Notes: generated by a model not told the origin, from the letters alone. Counted from the stretch's first letter, positions 35,069 through 44,090 are shown. The stretch is 64,000 nucleotides of DNA from an uncultured Acetatifactor sp. (GCA_934433135.1 CAKRZO010000011.1:45414-109413), one strand, 5' to 3'. Program-made: numbers and translations.

Positions 35069-37169
35069 AAATGCACAGCCGGTATGGGTGGCCGGCATGG
35101 AAGAGGAAATGAATTGCGAACTGTCTTTGCGGGTAAGTCTGCGCAATTTGACCCGGGCGGTTATCGATTTGGCGACTTCGGCAGAGTACCAGCTTTTTGT
35201 TAATGGCATCTTTGTTGCATTCGGGCCGGCCAAAGCGGCCAAAGGCTTCTTTAAAGTGGATACCATAGATCTTACACCCTATTTGTCCGGAAAAGCGGAT
35301 GTGATTGTTATTAATGTTCTCAGTGCGCGGATCAACAGTTTTTCCCTGATGGATCAGCCGCCGTTTGTTGCCGCCGAGATTTATGAAGGCGAAAAGAGCC
35401 TGGTATGGACAGGAGAAAACGGGGGGATTCCGGCATACCGCAGGCAGTGCCGGGTTCAGAAAGTACAAAGGTATGGGTATCAGCGGACATTTACGGAAGT
35501 TTACCGTTTGAAACCGGAAGATTTTCTGTTTTATACCGAACCGGAATGCACGGAAATACCGGTTCGCCTGACCGGTACGGAGCAGAAGAAGTGGTTTCCC
35601 AGAGATGTCAGATATCCGCAGTATGTGCAGTCCCGGGCAGTTCCCTTAAGCGGGGGAAGCGTAAATTTCGAAGCCGGATGCAAGGATCCGTTCCGGGATC
35701 GATCCTATGTGGATATCGGTCCGAAGATCCGGGGCTTTGCCGTAGACGAACTGGAGGAACATCTGTCGGATGAGGTGCAGGGCTTTGCGTATCAGGAAGA
35801 AGCCGTTTCGGGAGAATTCCCGGAGAAGCTTAAGGATGCCTGGCTTCTATGCGAACATCCCATAGATATGAGCGGATTTATTACATTGGACGTCCGGTGT
35901 GAAGAAGCTTGCGTAGTCTATGCGCTGTTTGATGAAATTCTTGTGGACGGAAAGCTGGATTTCTTACGCCTCTGGAGCTGTAACTGTGTGAAATTCTATC
36001 TGGAACCCGGAGCGTATCATTTGCAAAGCTTTCAGCCGTATACCATGAAGTACGCGAAAGTGATCGTTCGAGGCAGTGCAGAGGTTACAGGAGTTGGTAT
36101 GGTGCAGTTCAAACATGCCGAACCGAATCGCTGCATCTGCCTTCCACAGCAGCAGTCCGACCTTTTCAAAATTGCACAGGCTGCTTTGGAGACCTATCAG
36201 CAGAATGCCATTGACTTTTTCTATGACTGTCCGTCAAGAGAAAGGGCGGGGTGGCTCTGCGACAGTTTCTTTACGGCACGTGTGGAAAAGGTGCTGACGG
36301 GGAAAAGCATTCTGGAACGGGCAATGCTGCGTAATTTTATCCTTCCGGAAACCTTCGATTATCTGCCGGAAGGAATGCTTCCCATGTGCTATCCGGCGGA
36401 TCACGATGAGGGCGCATTTATTCCGAACTGGGCGATGTGGTTTGTCCTGGAACTGGAAGAATATCTTGACCGGAGCGGGGATCGGGAACTTATCCGGCAG
36501 GCCGAACCGAAGGTTCTGGGACTGATTACTTATTTTCAACAATATGAAAATAAAGACGGGCTTCTGGAAAGACTGGACGGCTGGGTCTTTGTGGAATGGT
36601 CTGCAGCAGCGGAATGGGTACAGGATATCAGCTTTCCCAGCAATATGTTGTATGCACGGATGCTGAAAGCGGTTGCCCGAATGTATGATCGTACAGATCT
36701 TGCGAAAAAGAGTGAGCGGTTGATGGAAACCATCCGGAAACGTTCTTATAACGGAAGCTTTTTTACAGATCATGAGGTACTTGAGGACGGAGTGTATAAG
36801 AATCCGGGGCATCAGTCGGAAGTGTGCCAGTATTATGCGTTCTTTACCGGAGTTGCGGATAAAAAGGACTATCCGGAGCTTTGGAAGACCATGGTGGACA
36901 GCTTCGGACCGGCAAGACCGGAAGATGTTTTCCCGGATGTGGCGCCGGCAAATGCATTTATCGGGGATTATCTGCGGCTGGAACTTCTTTATCTGGATGG
37001 GCAGTATGAGAAACTTCTGGAAAATGTCAGGGGATACTTCCTTCCGATGGCGGAACGTACGGGTACTCTTTGGGAAAAGACTTATCCGATTGTAAGCTGT
37101 TGTCACGGATTTGCTTCCCATGTGCTTTACTGGCTGGCACAGATTTACGGGACAACGGAAAGATATTAA
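35061..37169 (+). CDS. Family 78-like alpha-L-rhamnosidase
   Basis: The 702-residue protein has an N-terminal beta-sandwich part (to about 350, with the typical Y-Q-L-F-V-N-G-I-F-V-A-F-G-P) and a six-hairpin barrel starting with D389-C-P-S-R-E-R-A-G-W, the GH78 signature D-C-P-x-R-D/E-x-x-G-W. GH78 enzymes release terminal alpha-L-rhamnose from pectins, flavonoid glycosides and glycoproteins. No signal peptide is present. It forms an overlapping pair with the GH35, which suggests rhamnose- and galactose-containing oligosaccharides such as rhamnogalacturonan I fragments. The C-terminus (C-C-H-G-F, A-Q-I-Y-G-T) recurs as a remnant at 38971-39088. Confidence 0.8.
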   Translation: MFKNAQPVWVAGMEEEMNCELSLRVSLRNLTRAVIDLATSAEYQLFVNGIFVAFGPAKAAKGFFKVDTIDLTPYLSGKADVIVINVLSARINSFSLMDQPPFVAAEIYEGEKSLVWTGENGGIPAYRRQCRVQKVQRYGYQRTFTEVYRLKPEDFLFYTEPECTEIPVRLTGTEQKKWFPRDVRYPQYVQSRAVPLSGGSVNFEAGCKDPFRDRSYVDIGPKIRGFAVDELEEHLSDEVQGFAYQEEAVSGEFPEKLKDAWLLCEHPIDMSGFITLDVRCEEACVVYALFDEILVDGKLDFLRLWSCNCVKFYLEPGAYHLQSFQPYTMKYAKVIVRGSAEVTGVGMVQFKHAEPNRCICLPQQQSDLFKIAQAALETYQQNAIDFFYDCPSRERAGWLCDSFFTARVEKVLTGKSILERAMLRNFILPETFDYLPEGMLPMCYPADHDEGAFIPNWAMWFVLELEEYLDRSGDRELIRQAEPKVLGLITYFQQYENKDGLLERLDGWVFVEWSAAAEWVQDISFPSNMLYARMLKAVARMYDRTDLAKKSERLMETIRKRSYNGSFFTDHEVLEDGVYKNPGHQSEVCQYYAFFTGVADKKDYPELWKTMVDSFGPARPEDVFPDVAPANAFIGDYLRLELLYLDGQYEKLLENVRGYFLPMAERTGTLWEKTYPIVSCCHGFASHVLYWLAQIYGTTERY

Positions 37170-37328
37170 TTTTTTTTGTAATTCACCGTATCCCTCAAAC
37201 CTCTATATTGGACTTTACCGATTCTGCAGGTAGTTGCAAAGGTGCACATGCTGCAGGGAAATTGCAAGGATGCAAATCACAGGTAGGTGAATAGATTACA
37301 GATCAGAAAAGGAACAGGGGCCGAAAAC

Positions 37329-38210
37329 ATGTTAAAAAAATCAAATCTGGCACTAATGAGTTTTTCCCTAATGGAAGATGCAAGGAATCAGTTCATAGAT
37401 GCGGATACGGTTGTCCGAATCGCAAAAGAGAACGGATTGTCGGTAATGGATATCATGGATACGGAATTCCGGGTATTTGGGGAAGAAGCACTGAGAGCCG
37501 CATTAAAGAAGTATGATGTAAAGTGCGGCTGCCTGATTTCTGCGATGCCGCTTTATGAAGAATCCCCAGAGGAATTGCAGAAAGCGGCTAGGTAGGCTCT
37601 GCAATTTGCAAAGAGTCTGGGTACTGAAATGCTGATGGTTGTTCCGGGTGGATATGATGAGAAGGAAAGAGCTGTATTAAAAGGCATGACCAGGCAGCAG
37701 AAGATGGACAAGGCGGTTGAGGGATATCGAATCGTTGTGGAAACGGCCAAAGAATATAGTATCCCGATCGGCTTCGAAAATACGCCGCATGATTTAAAGC
37801 CGTTAGCATCGATGCAGGACTGTGAATATCTGCTGGAACATGTTCCGGGTCTGGAATTCGTCTTTGATACGGCGAATTCCAGGGTAGCAGATACTTGTTG
37901 CAATGAACTGGAGATTTATGAAAGGTTAAAAAAGTATATTGGACGTATTCATCTGAAAGATGTTGTCATAGGAGAGTTTGCGTCCGGTGAACAATGCACG
38001 GATGGGAAAAAGATACGTTGCGTACCTTCCGGGAGCGGTGTGATTCCGATAAAGGAATTGCTGCATCGTATACAGGAAGACGGGTATGAAGGGATGCTCA
38101 CCGTAGAGTATGCAGCCCCGGCGGAAATACACGGATCCGAACACATTGAGATGGCAAGGGTCTATGTAGATTATATTACGGAGTGTCTGGAAAGGGAACC
38201 GTTTCAGACA
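37329..38210 (+). pseudogene. TIM-barrel sugar isomerase/epimerase with an in-frame amber codon
   Basis: The frame from ATG 37329 encodes an AP-endonuclease-2-like TIM barrel (IolE/IolI, hexulose-3-epimerase type): N-terminal strands, G-F-E-N-T-P-H with the metal-ligand Glu, F-V-F-D-T-A-N, R-I-H-L-K-D-V and V-E-Y near the end. A single TAG at 37593-37595 (after codon 88) interrupts it, and the same frame then continues without other stops through the complete barrel. The natural C-terminus seems to be near Y-I-T-E-C-L-E-R-E; after about 38210 the frame runs into fragments of other genes. It could be a recent nonsense mutation or a sequencing error. The substrate is likely a ketose derived from the glycan handled by locus B. 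Confidence 0.7.
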
Positions 38211-38288
38211 CAATATGGGAATATAGACGGCATCGAAAAACCGGTTTCGAGAATGTTTTTCGGGACGGCAATTGAGCCGATGCTTGCC
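38211..38288 (+). pseudogene. N-terminal scrap of an aldo/keto reductase
   Basis: About 26 codons in frame with the preceding isomerase read G-I-E-K-P-V-S-R-M-F-F-G-T-A-I-E-P-M-L, which matches the opening strand of Firmicute aldo/keto reductases. Nothing else of that enzyme follows. The fragment lies exactly between two sugar-isomerase pieces, so it marks two deletion junctions. Confidence 0.5.
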
Positions 38289-38893
38289 GTGGAAAGGAAA
38301 GCAAAAAATGTATTGCTTGTGCCCGGATTCGTTCAGAAAGAAGAAACAGAAAAACACAGCAACTTATAGAAAATATGCAGACAGGTCTGCGTCATGCAGT
38401 GGAATACGGAAAAGAGAAACAGATAGATGTTTCGATAGAGGATTTTGATGCGCTGATGGCACCGTATTGTCGGATTGCGGTAATAGCAGATTTCCTAGAA
38501 AAAGTTCCGGGATTGAAATTCAGTTTTGATACGGGCAATTTTGTAATGTACCATGAGAACGAACTGGAAGCATTTGAATTGTTTCGGGATAAGATTTGTA
38601 CGGTTCATTTAAAGGACAGATGCCGGGAAAGCGAGAAAACATTAAGCGTGTGGAAGGAAACCGCAGGAAAGAATTTGTGTACCGTTTGTGCAAACGGTGA
38701 AAAACTCTATGTTGTCCCAGTAGGAGAAGGATTTATGCAGATCAGGGAAATTATGATCAGGTTGAAAAAGAGCGGGTATGACGACGGTTTTATTGCAGAA
38801 TTATACAACTATCCTCCAGAACATATGGCAGAAGGTATCCGCAAATCCATAAGATGGATAAAAGAGACATGGGAAAGCATAGATTGCAGGTAA
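38289..38893 (+). pseudogene. Second TIM-barrel sugar isomerase, 5'-truncated and frameshifted
   Basis: It begins with N-V-L-L-V-P-G-F-V at about 38307 in the frame of the upstream isomerase, shifts frame near 38362 and continues as I-E-N-M-Q-T-G-L-R-H-A-V-E-Y (38366 onward) to 38893. Family motifs are I-E-D-F-D, F-S-F-D-T-G-N-F and V-H-L-K-D-R. The first ~90 residues of the barrel are missing. It is a distinct paralogue of the first isomerase, and neither copy is intact. Confidence 0.65.
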
Positions 38894-38970
38894 AAAATAA
38901 CTTAGGCAGTAATGAATTTTTACTTAATAGATGATATACGGAATCCGTTAATAGCTGCAGATACGGCTGT

Positions 38971-39088
38971 TCTGGGCAAATATTGGAGATGGCTTATCCG
39001 ATAGAAGGCTGCTGTCATGGGTTCGCTTACCATGTGGCACAGGTTTATGGAACAATGAACTTTCGAACCAGATGCAACATTCTGTGAA
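38971..39088 (+). pseudogene. C-terminal remnant of a second GH78-like rhamnosidase
   Basis: One frame reads Y-P-I-E-G-C-C-H-G-F-A-Y-H-V-A-Q-V-Y-G-T, close to the end of the intact GH78-like protein at 35061 (Y-P-I-V-S-C-C-H-G-F-A-S-H-V). No other part of that gene is present. The stretch 38894-39415 otherwise contains only this scar and the promoter of the next gene. Confidence 0.6.
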
Positions 39089-39225
39089 AAAGCCCGAAAG
39101 AAATACTGTGTATATATAGTAAATACCGATGAATCTGTAGACAAAAACGGTTCTATAATTACCGATTACCAATTCGAGAAAAGCAAGTCAGTTCCCAAGG
39201 ATGGATTTTTAACGTTTGCATAAAA

Positions 39226-39283
39226 ATAGTGCAAAATACCGAAATTTGTATTATATGCAAGGTGAAAGAGAAGAGGATATAAT
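39226..39283 (+). promoter_or_regulatory. Promoter of the 1161-residue protein with the shared 33-bp element
   Basis: The element (39226-39258; contains ATAGTGCAAAATACCGAAAT) is followed after 19 bp by TATAAT (39278-39283). It matches the element at 43840 at 30 of 33 positions, with the same spacing. The -10 box sits within an 8-bp-stem palindrome (AGAGGATA...TATCCTCT, 39272-39298). There is no consensus -35, which fits an activator-dependent promoter. Confidence 0.65.
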
Positions 39284-39415
39284 GAAATTGTATCCTCTCT
39301 TTATTATTCTATTTTTTGAGTAGTTGCGCAAAATGAAAGGGTGATTTAGAGGGGAGAAGGTACGCCATTAATATGCGCATGGTAAAAAATACAGAAAAAC
39401 GGAGGTTATTTCAAA

Positions 39416-42400
39416 ATGCCGGAGCAGATGGATACAACAGTATTTTATGAGAATTTTAAAACTTATACGGACGAATTGCAGCCGTATTCGGTTATGACAG
39501 AAGCGGCACATCGTTATACGAATTACGATGCCTTTGTTGACAGTAGTTCTCTTCATATCAAGAGAAATCATTCTAAGCAGTTGCTTATTATGCCGGAGAT
39601 TGACGATTTTGAGTTGTCAACCGAAATTTTTTATGCACAGCCGCCGCAATTAACGCCCTTTAACCGCTGGACATGGGAAGTGTATTTTGGTTATCAGCGG
39701 GAAAAACGATCGGGTTATAAACTGGTAATCTCTTATGAAAGGAAAGAAGAAACAGCGGAACTGGCATTTGTCAAGGTAGACGGTGTAACCAGCAGTGAGA
39801 TTGTAAAAAAGAATGTTTCCGGAGTTAAGGTTGCCGCAAATGAAAAACGCACCTTGCTGATGACGCATAAAAATGATAAAGTAGAAGCAGAAGTATTTGG
39901 TATTTCCCTTGCAATGGAAGCCAAAGTGCAGGCCGGCATTATCGGTATTGCAAAGGAAACCGGGGTTACGGATGTCTGCTTCGGGGCAATTTCGGTAAAA
40001 ACCGGGGAATCTGTAAAGAAAACCGAAGAAAATATTTACCGTCAATCCTTTACGATCCCGAGGACGGACGGTGGAGCATATGATTATTATCTGTCGTTCT
40101 CAGTGGATAAGATCGGAGAGGTAAACCCGATATACCAAGTTCGCTATGAGCTGACAGGCGGGGTTTACAATAACCATGATAACATGCAGAAATGTGAAGT
40201 CTGGAATCGGGAACATGATATTTTCTGGGGGCTGTATTTTTCATTTGGGGCAGGAAGATTGTACATAGAAAACGGTAAGATGGTTTTCTGCGATAACAGT
40301 TATCCCAGTTTTAAGAGTCTGGTAAACGGAAAGGATATTCCCTACTGCGGAAAGCTTACAATCGACCGATTTGAAATCCCGGAAAGAGTATTTATCGGGT
40401 ATGATAAAAGATCCAGTTTTTGCGCCGGAAACCAGGCGTCAGACAGAATGTATACATATGATTCCCGGGGGACACTGCTGTTTACCGGCAAGTCATTGGA
40501 CAAACCATGTTTCTTTGAAGTGACCTCCGATCCGGACAAGGAAATGGTGTCCCGTCTGCCGAAGGACAGCGTTGATTATCAGGATGCCGTATTTCATGCG
40601 CAGCAAAATCATTATTTTATCAATACCGAGAATCCTGCGTTCTGCGTAGACGTTTATTCCACAGTGGATTCCGGATATCTTACATTTGAGGCGGAATTAC
40701 AGGATGCCTTTTTTGAAAAGATTAAGACGCTGGAAGTAGAAACCAAAGAGGCAGGAGCAGGTCAAAATGTTTTTGAGGAATACGGATATCGAAAGTATCG
40801 CTTTTTCGTGAAGTGCGGAATACATAGCCAGGGCGTGTATCATGTGGAATTCCGGTGCCTTTTCGGAACCAATGCGATTTATAAGCATGTATCGGCTTTT
40901 GAAATATTTGACGATGCCCTTACGGAATGCCCGCAGGAAACTTCCGGACTGCCGATGATCTATGCCGGGGACGGCTGTGCGGCACAGTACGGAACGTATA
41001 ACCTGGCAAACAGAAGACCGGATTTTAACCTCATGCATTATATTACCGGATCCCTGGAAACACCGGGACCTTCGGAAAGCAGAAAGACCTGGAAGCTGGT
41101 TCATGCATACCGCCGCAAGCTTATGGTATGGATGACCAAAAGGGGCCTGCTCAACGGAAACGATACCTATAAAGATTACCCCGGAGTCATTCAAAATGCG
41201 GATTATCTGAATTATATTTATCCCGGAATCGAAGGCAGCCGTAATTACTATCGTTATGACCTTTGGAATCATGTGGTTTTTGATTGCGAAAGTGTAAGGA
41301 AATTATACCGTTCCTTCCTGGAGGAAAACCCGGATATCTGCGCACAGTTCCCTGCGGTTGATGAAAAAGGATGTGTGGACGAGCAAAAATGGGCAGGAAT
41401 ACCGGGAGAGAGTTTTGACCGGCTGATTACCTATATCAACGATAAAACAGAGCCGCTGTTTGAGAAGCAGTGGGAGGAAATCAAGGCAATTAATCCGAAG
41501 GTAAAGCGGTTTTCGTACGGCCCCTATCATGTATATGCCGTAAACAATTCCGGTGCTTATGATACCAAATGGTTCGGTTTTAATAAGCAGGGACTTTCCC
41601 GGGTTTTTAAGGATGGATTTCTGCAGCTGGAGGATTATCCGTATGCCTGCGGCTACCAGACACATGTCAGTGCCTGGAATATGATGACGATTAAGCAGGA
41701 GTGGAAGGATTTGAAGATTGCGCCGGAGCTGTATGATTCTTTCCCGCCCGGATGCCCGGACGGCGCTACGGCAAATGCTTCGCCCACGGATGGGGAAAGC
41801 TTTATTTCCGCCTATCAGATTGTTACACAGATGTATGAATATTTGTATAACACTCCGGTTTTTGAGAAGGGTAAGTTCCGGTATTGGGACGATAATATCC
41901 TTCAGGTATATGAACATATCAGTTATGAACCGGAAAAACGCTATGAACTCATTTTGAAATCCTGGAAAATTTATCGGGAACACAAGCCCGTGCAGACACT
42001 GAAAGCCACTGCTTTTGTTACGGAGTTTGATTGCGCGGACGATGGCCGCTGCACCGCAATTGATACGAATGCTATCTTTAATAAGTGCCTGACAGGGATG
42101 AATGTGGTTCATGAAGTGAATGCGCAAACAGGCCTGCCTCAGGGGTTTGTTCTGAAATGGGATTCCCTGGAACAGCTGGATACGGAACAGACAGATATTC
42201 TGGTGCTGCCTTCGCTGCGTAAGGTCAGTGCACCGATAAAAGAGCAGATCCGCAAATTGTATGACAACGGTATGGCACTGATTGCTACCGGTGACGTCAG
42301 CGGATTGGAGGACATTTTCGGTGTGGCTGCGAACCCGGTGACTGAGGAAATCAGTGCGATATCGTATCATGGAGAAAAGGAATATGTATATCCTTGTTCC

Positions 42401-42901
42401 TGCCATCTTCCTTATTCGGCAACGGATGCGGAATGCGTGGTACAATCGGAGCAAAATGGTATCCTTTACCGGAAAGATCGAGCTTTGCTGATCAATGCCT
42501 GCCTTTCGGAGGTAGGAGTGGATTCCTATGCGCTGTTGAATGCAGGAAGAGCCAATATCAGCAAGATCATTCATGCTGCGATCGGAGACTTTATGCATTC
42601 TGTCGCGAGACCGTTAGCGCACGCGGAAAGTGATTGCGGCATAAACCTTGTGAAAACAGCGGATGGTGAAGTACTGCTTATCCTGACGGATTATTCTCCT
42701 TACAGCAATGAAGAGGCACGGAGCGTTCGTGTGTGGTTTGACGGACTGGCAGTGTCAGGTATAGAGAATCTTTCCTATGAGGAGCATGAGTTGTCTATGA
42801 ATTGCTTTACAAAGGATAATACCGGCATTGACGGATTCTCTGTGCGATTAAGACCGCGAGAGGTACTGATTTTCAGGTTAATGAATACATATGTGCGTTA
42901 A
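39416..42901 (+). CDS. Large cytoplasmic protein of unknown family, putative glycoside hydrolase (paralogue 2)
   Basis: The 1161-residue product is a full-length paralogue of the protein at 26690-30166, and its family is not known to me. Matching blocks in the same order are Y-G-P-Y (701-704), L-E-D-Y-P-Y-A-C-G-Y-Q-T (738-749), P-E-L-Y (770-773), Y-L-Y-N-T-P, H-K-P-V-Q-T-L-K-A-T-A-F, and an amidotransferase-like part with D-I-L-V-L-P-S and G-L-E-D-I-F-G-V. The N-terminal 500 residues are beta-rich and much less conserved than the central part. Glu739/Asp740 and Glu771 are the conserved acidic candidates. It is followed after 21 bp by an EamA transporter gene. No signal peptide is seen, so it would act on imported material. 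GGAGG precedes the ATG at ten bases. Confidence 0.7.
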   Translation: MPEQMDTTVFYENFKTYTDELQPYSVMTEAAHRYTNYDAFVDSSSLHIKRNHSKQLLIMPEIDDFELSTEIFYAQPPQLTPFNRWTWEVYFGYQREKRSGYKLVISYERKEETAELAFVKVDGVTSSEIVKKNVSGVKVAANEKRTLLMTHKNDKVEAEVFGISLAMEAKVQAGIIGIAKETGVTDVCFGAISVKTGESVKKTEENIYRQSFTIPRTDGGAYDYYLSFSVDKIGEVNPIYQVRYELTGGVYNNHDNMQKCEVWNREHDIFWGLYFSFGAGRLYIENGKMVFCDNSYPSFKSLVNGKDIPYCGKLTIDRFEIPERVFIGYDKRSSFCAGNQASDRMYTYDSRGTLLFTGKSLDKPCFFEVTSDPDKEMVSRLPKDSVDYQDAVFHAQQNHYFINTENPAFCVDVYSTVDSGYLTFEAELQDAFFEKIKTLEVETKEAGAGQNVFEEYGYRKYRFFVKCGIHSQGVYHVEFRCLFGTNAIYKHVSAFEIFDDALTECPQETSGLPMIYAGDGCAAQYGTYNLANRRPDFNLMHYITGSLETPGPSESRKTWKLVHAYRRKLMVWMTKRGLLNGNDTYKDYPGVIQNADYLNYIYPGIEGSRNYYRYDLWNHVVFDCESVRKLYRSFLEENPDICAQFPAVDEKGCVDEQKWAGIPGESFDRLITYINDKTEPLFEKQWEEIKAINPKVKRFSYGPYHVYAVNNSGAYDTKWFGFNKQGLSRVFKDGFLQLEDYPYACGYQTHVSAWNMMTIKQEWKDLKIAPELYDSFPPGCPDGATANASPTDGESFISAYQIVTQMYEYLYNTPVFEKGKFRYWDDNILQVYEHISYEPEKRYELILKSWKIYREHKPVQTLKATAFVTEFDCADDGRCTAIDTNAIFNKCLTGMNVVHEVNAQTGLPQGFVLKWDSLEQLDTEQTDILVLPSLRKVSAPIKEQIRKLYDNGMALIATGDVSGLEDIFGVAANPVTEEISAISYHGEKEYVYPCSCHLPYSATDAECVVQSEQNGILYRKDRALLINACLSEVGVDSYALLNAGRANISKIIHAAIGDFMHSVARPLAHAESDCGINLVKTADGEVLLILTDYSPYSNEEARSVRVWFDGLAVSGIENLSYEEHELSMNCFTKDNTGIDGFSVRLRPREVLIFRLMNTYVR

Positions 42902-42922
42902 TGCATACAGAAAGGGTTAAGA

Positions 42923-43780
42923 ATGAGTTATCTGTTGTTATCCTGCACCACTGCAGCACTTACGCTGCAGTCGGTGTTTGCAAAACAATTTCAACGAAAA
43001 ACAAGGGGCGCCTCTGTCATGTTTGCCGCATTGGCAGGGGCGTCAGCCCTGCTTTTCTTTCGGGTGCTTTCCGGGTTCCCAATGGAAATCCCCAAAGAAG
43101 TGCTGCCCTATTCCCTTGCTTTTTCCGTGGCCTACAGCTCTTCTATTCTCGCGCTCGTGATTGCAATCGGCTGCGGTAAGCTGTCTGTAACAGCGCTGAT
43201 TAATTCCTACTCTCTTGTAATTCCAACACTTTACGGTGTGATTTTTCTGGGAGAGGAGCTTACGGTTTTTTCCTATATCGGGTTTGCGCTGCTGGCAATC
43301 TCCCTTTTTCTGGTAAACAGCCCGGATGAACGATGCGAGGAAGGAAAGGTGACCGTCCGGTGGATTCTGGCCGTTGCCGTTGCCTTTGTAGGGAATGGTA
43401 TGTGCTCTACCATCCAGAAAGCCCAGCAGGTGGCTTGCAACGAAAAATATAAAAATGAATTTATGGTGGCATCTTTGGTGATTGCTGTTGTTTTTCTGGC
43501 TCTTATTTCGTTATGGAAGGAGAGAAAAGTGCTGAAACCGTCGTTTCGTGCGGGAGGGTATCTGGCTGTACTTTACGGATTGTGCAACGGCATCGTTAAT
43601 CTGCTGGTTATGATTCTGGGAGCCAGGATGCCGGTCTCTGTTATGTTTCCGGTGATTTCGGCAGGCAGCCTTGTGCTGACGGCGATCATTTCCCTTTGTG
43701 TCTACAAAGAACGGTTAAGCGCCATGCAGCTTACGGGAGTGGCACTTGGAGTGTTTTCCATTATTTTCCTGAATATCTGA
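42923..43780 (+). CDS. EamA/DMT family transporter
   Basis: The 285-residue protein has ten predicted TM helices in two five-helix halves, each with the EamA pattern (first half ending I-F-L-G-E-E-L-T-V-F-S-Y-I-G, second half with Y-K-E-R-L-S). Drug/metabolite transporters of this kind move amino acids, sugars or metabolites across the cytoplasmic membrane. AAAGGG precedes the ATG. It lies 21 bp after the giant gene and probably shares its transcript, so it may export or import a product of that enzyme; this is inference from position. Confidence 0.85.
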   Translation: MSYLLLSCTTAALTLQSVFAKQFQRKTRGASVMFAALAGASALLFFRVLSGFPMEIPKEVLPYSLAFSVAYSSSILALVIAIGCGKLSVTALINSYSLVIPTLYGVIFLGEELTVFSYIGFALLAISLFLVNSPDERCEEGKVTVRWILAVAVAFVGNGMCSTIQKAQQVACNEKYKNEFMVASLVIAVVFLALISLWKERKVLKPSFRAGGYLAVLYGLCNGIVNLLVMILGARMPVSVMFPVISAGSLVLTAIISLCVYKERLSAMQLTGVALGVFSIIFLNI

Positions 43781-43839
43781 AAATATTTTGCTGTTATGTT
43801 ATAAAGATGTATAGAATAGTATGAAAATATTGAACGAAG

Positions 43840-43897
43840 ATAGTGCAAAAAACCGAAATTAGTATTATATACGGAACGGAATATAGGGTAATATAAT
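43840..43897 (+). promoter_or_regulatory. Locus B transporter promoter with the shared 33-bp element
   Basis: The element at 43840-43872 (contains ATAGTGCAAAA and CCGAAATTAGTATTATAT) is 19 bp before TATAAT (43892-43897). The match and spacing are nearly identical to those at 39226. The start codon of the binding protein is 263 bp downstream, because a palindromic repeat (43923-44090) lies in the leader. Confidence 0.65.
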
Positions 43898-43922
43898 AAA
43901 CTTGTACCTGCTCTTAATAAAA

Positions 43923-44090
43923 TGATATCAGGGTCAAAAGGTCAAAAAGCCGTTCGTGCTTGCACGATTAGGCTTTTGAACTTGGGACTCGTCAAACATG
44001 AGGAAGTAGCGATTTACGCAGTAAATCAGCGGATTCCTCATATTTTAGAATTGCGGGAGCTGCTTTGCAGCGGAGCAATTCGTGATATCA
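43923..44090. repeat. Palindromic repeat with TGATATCA ends
   Basis: The 168-bp element starts and ends with the octamer TGATATCA. It contains hairpins CGTGCTTGCACG, GATTTACGCAGTAAATC flanked by GAGGAA/TTCCTC, and GCTGCTTTGCAGC. Its right 47 bp recur inverted at 9733-9779. It lies in the 5' leader of the binding protein gene of locus B. The region 43781-44159 has no gene. Confidence 0.65.

Noticed and set aside
36234..37121. 295-codon minus-strand frame over the GH78-like gene
   Set aside because: It is antisense to the conserved D-C-P-S-R-E-R barrel; composition is typical of a shadow.
37593..37595. Pyrrolysine or other programmed amber readthrough as the annotation
   Set aside because: Nothing in the window encodes Pyl machinery and sugar isomerases are not known to need it. 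The neighbouring isomerase is also broken, so decay is the simpler explanation.
41303..42598. 431-codon open frame antisense to the 1161-residue gene
   Set aside because: It has no recognisable domain and is rich in Arg, His and Ile as expected for an antisense shadow. The sense frame is conserved in a full-length paralogue.
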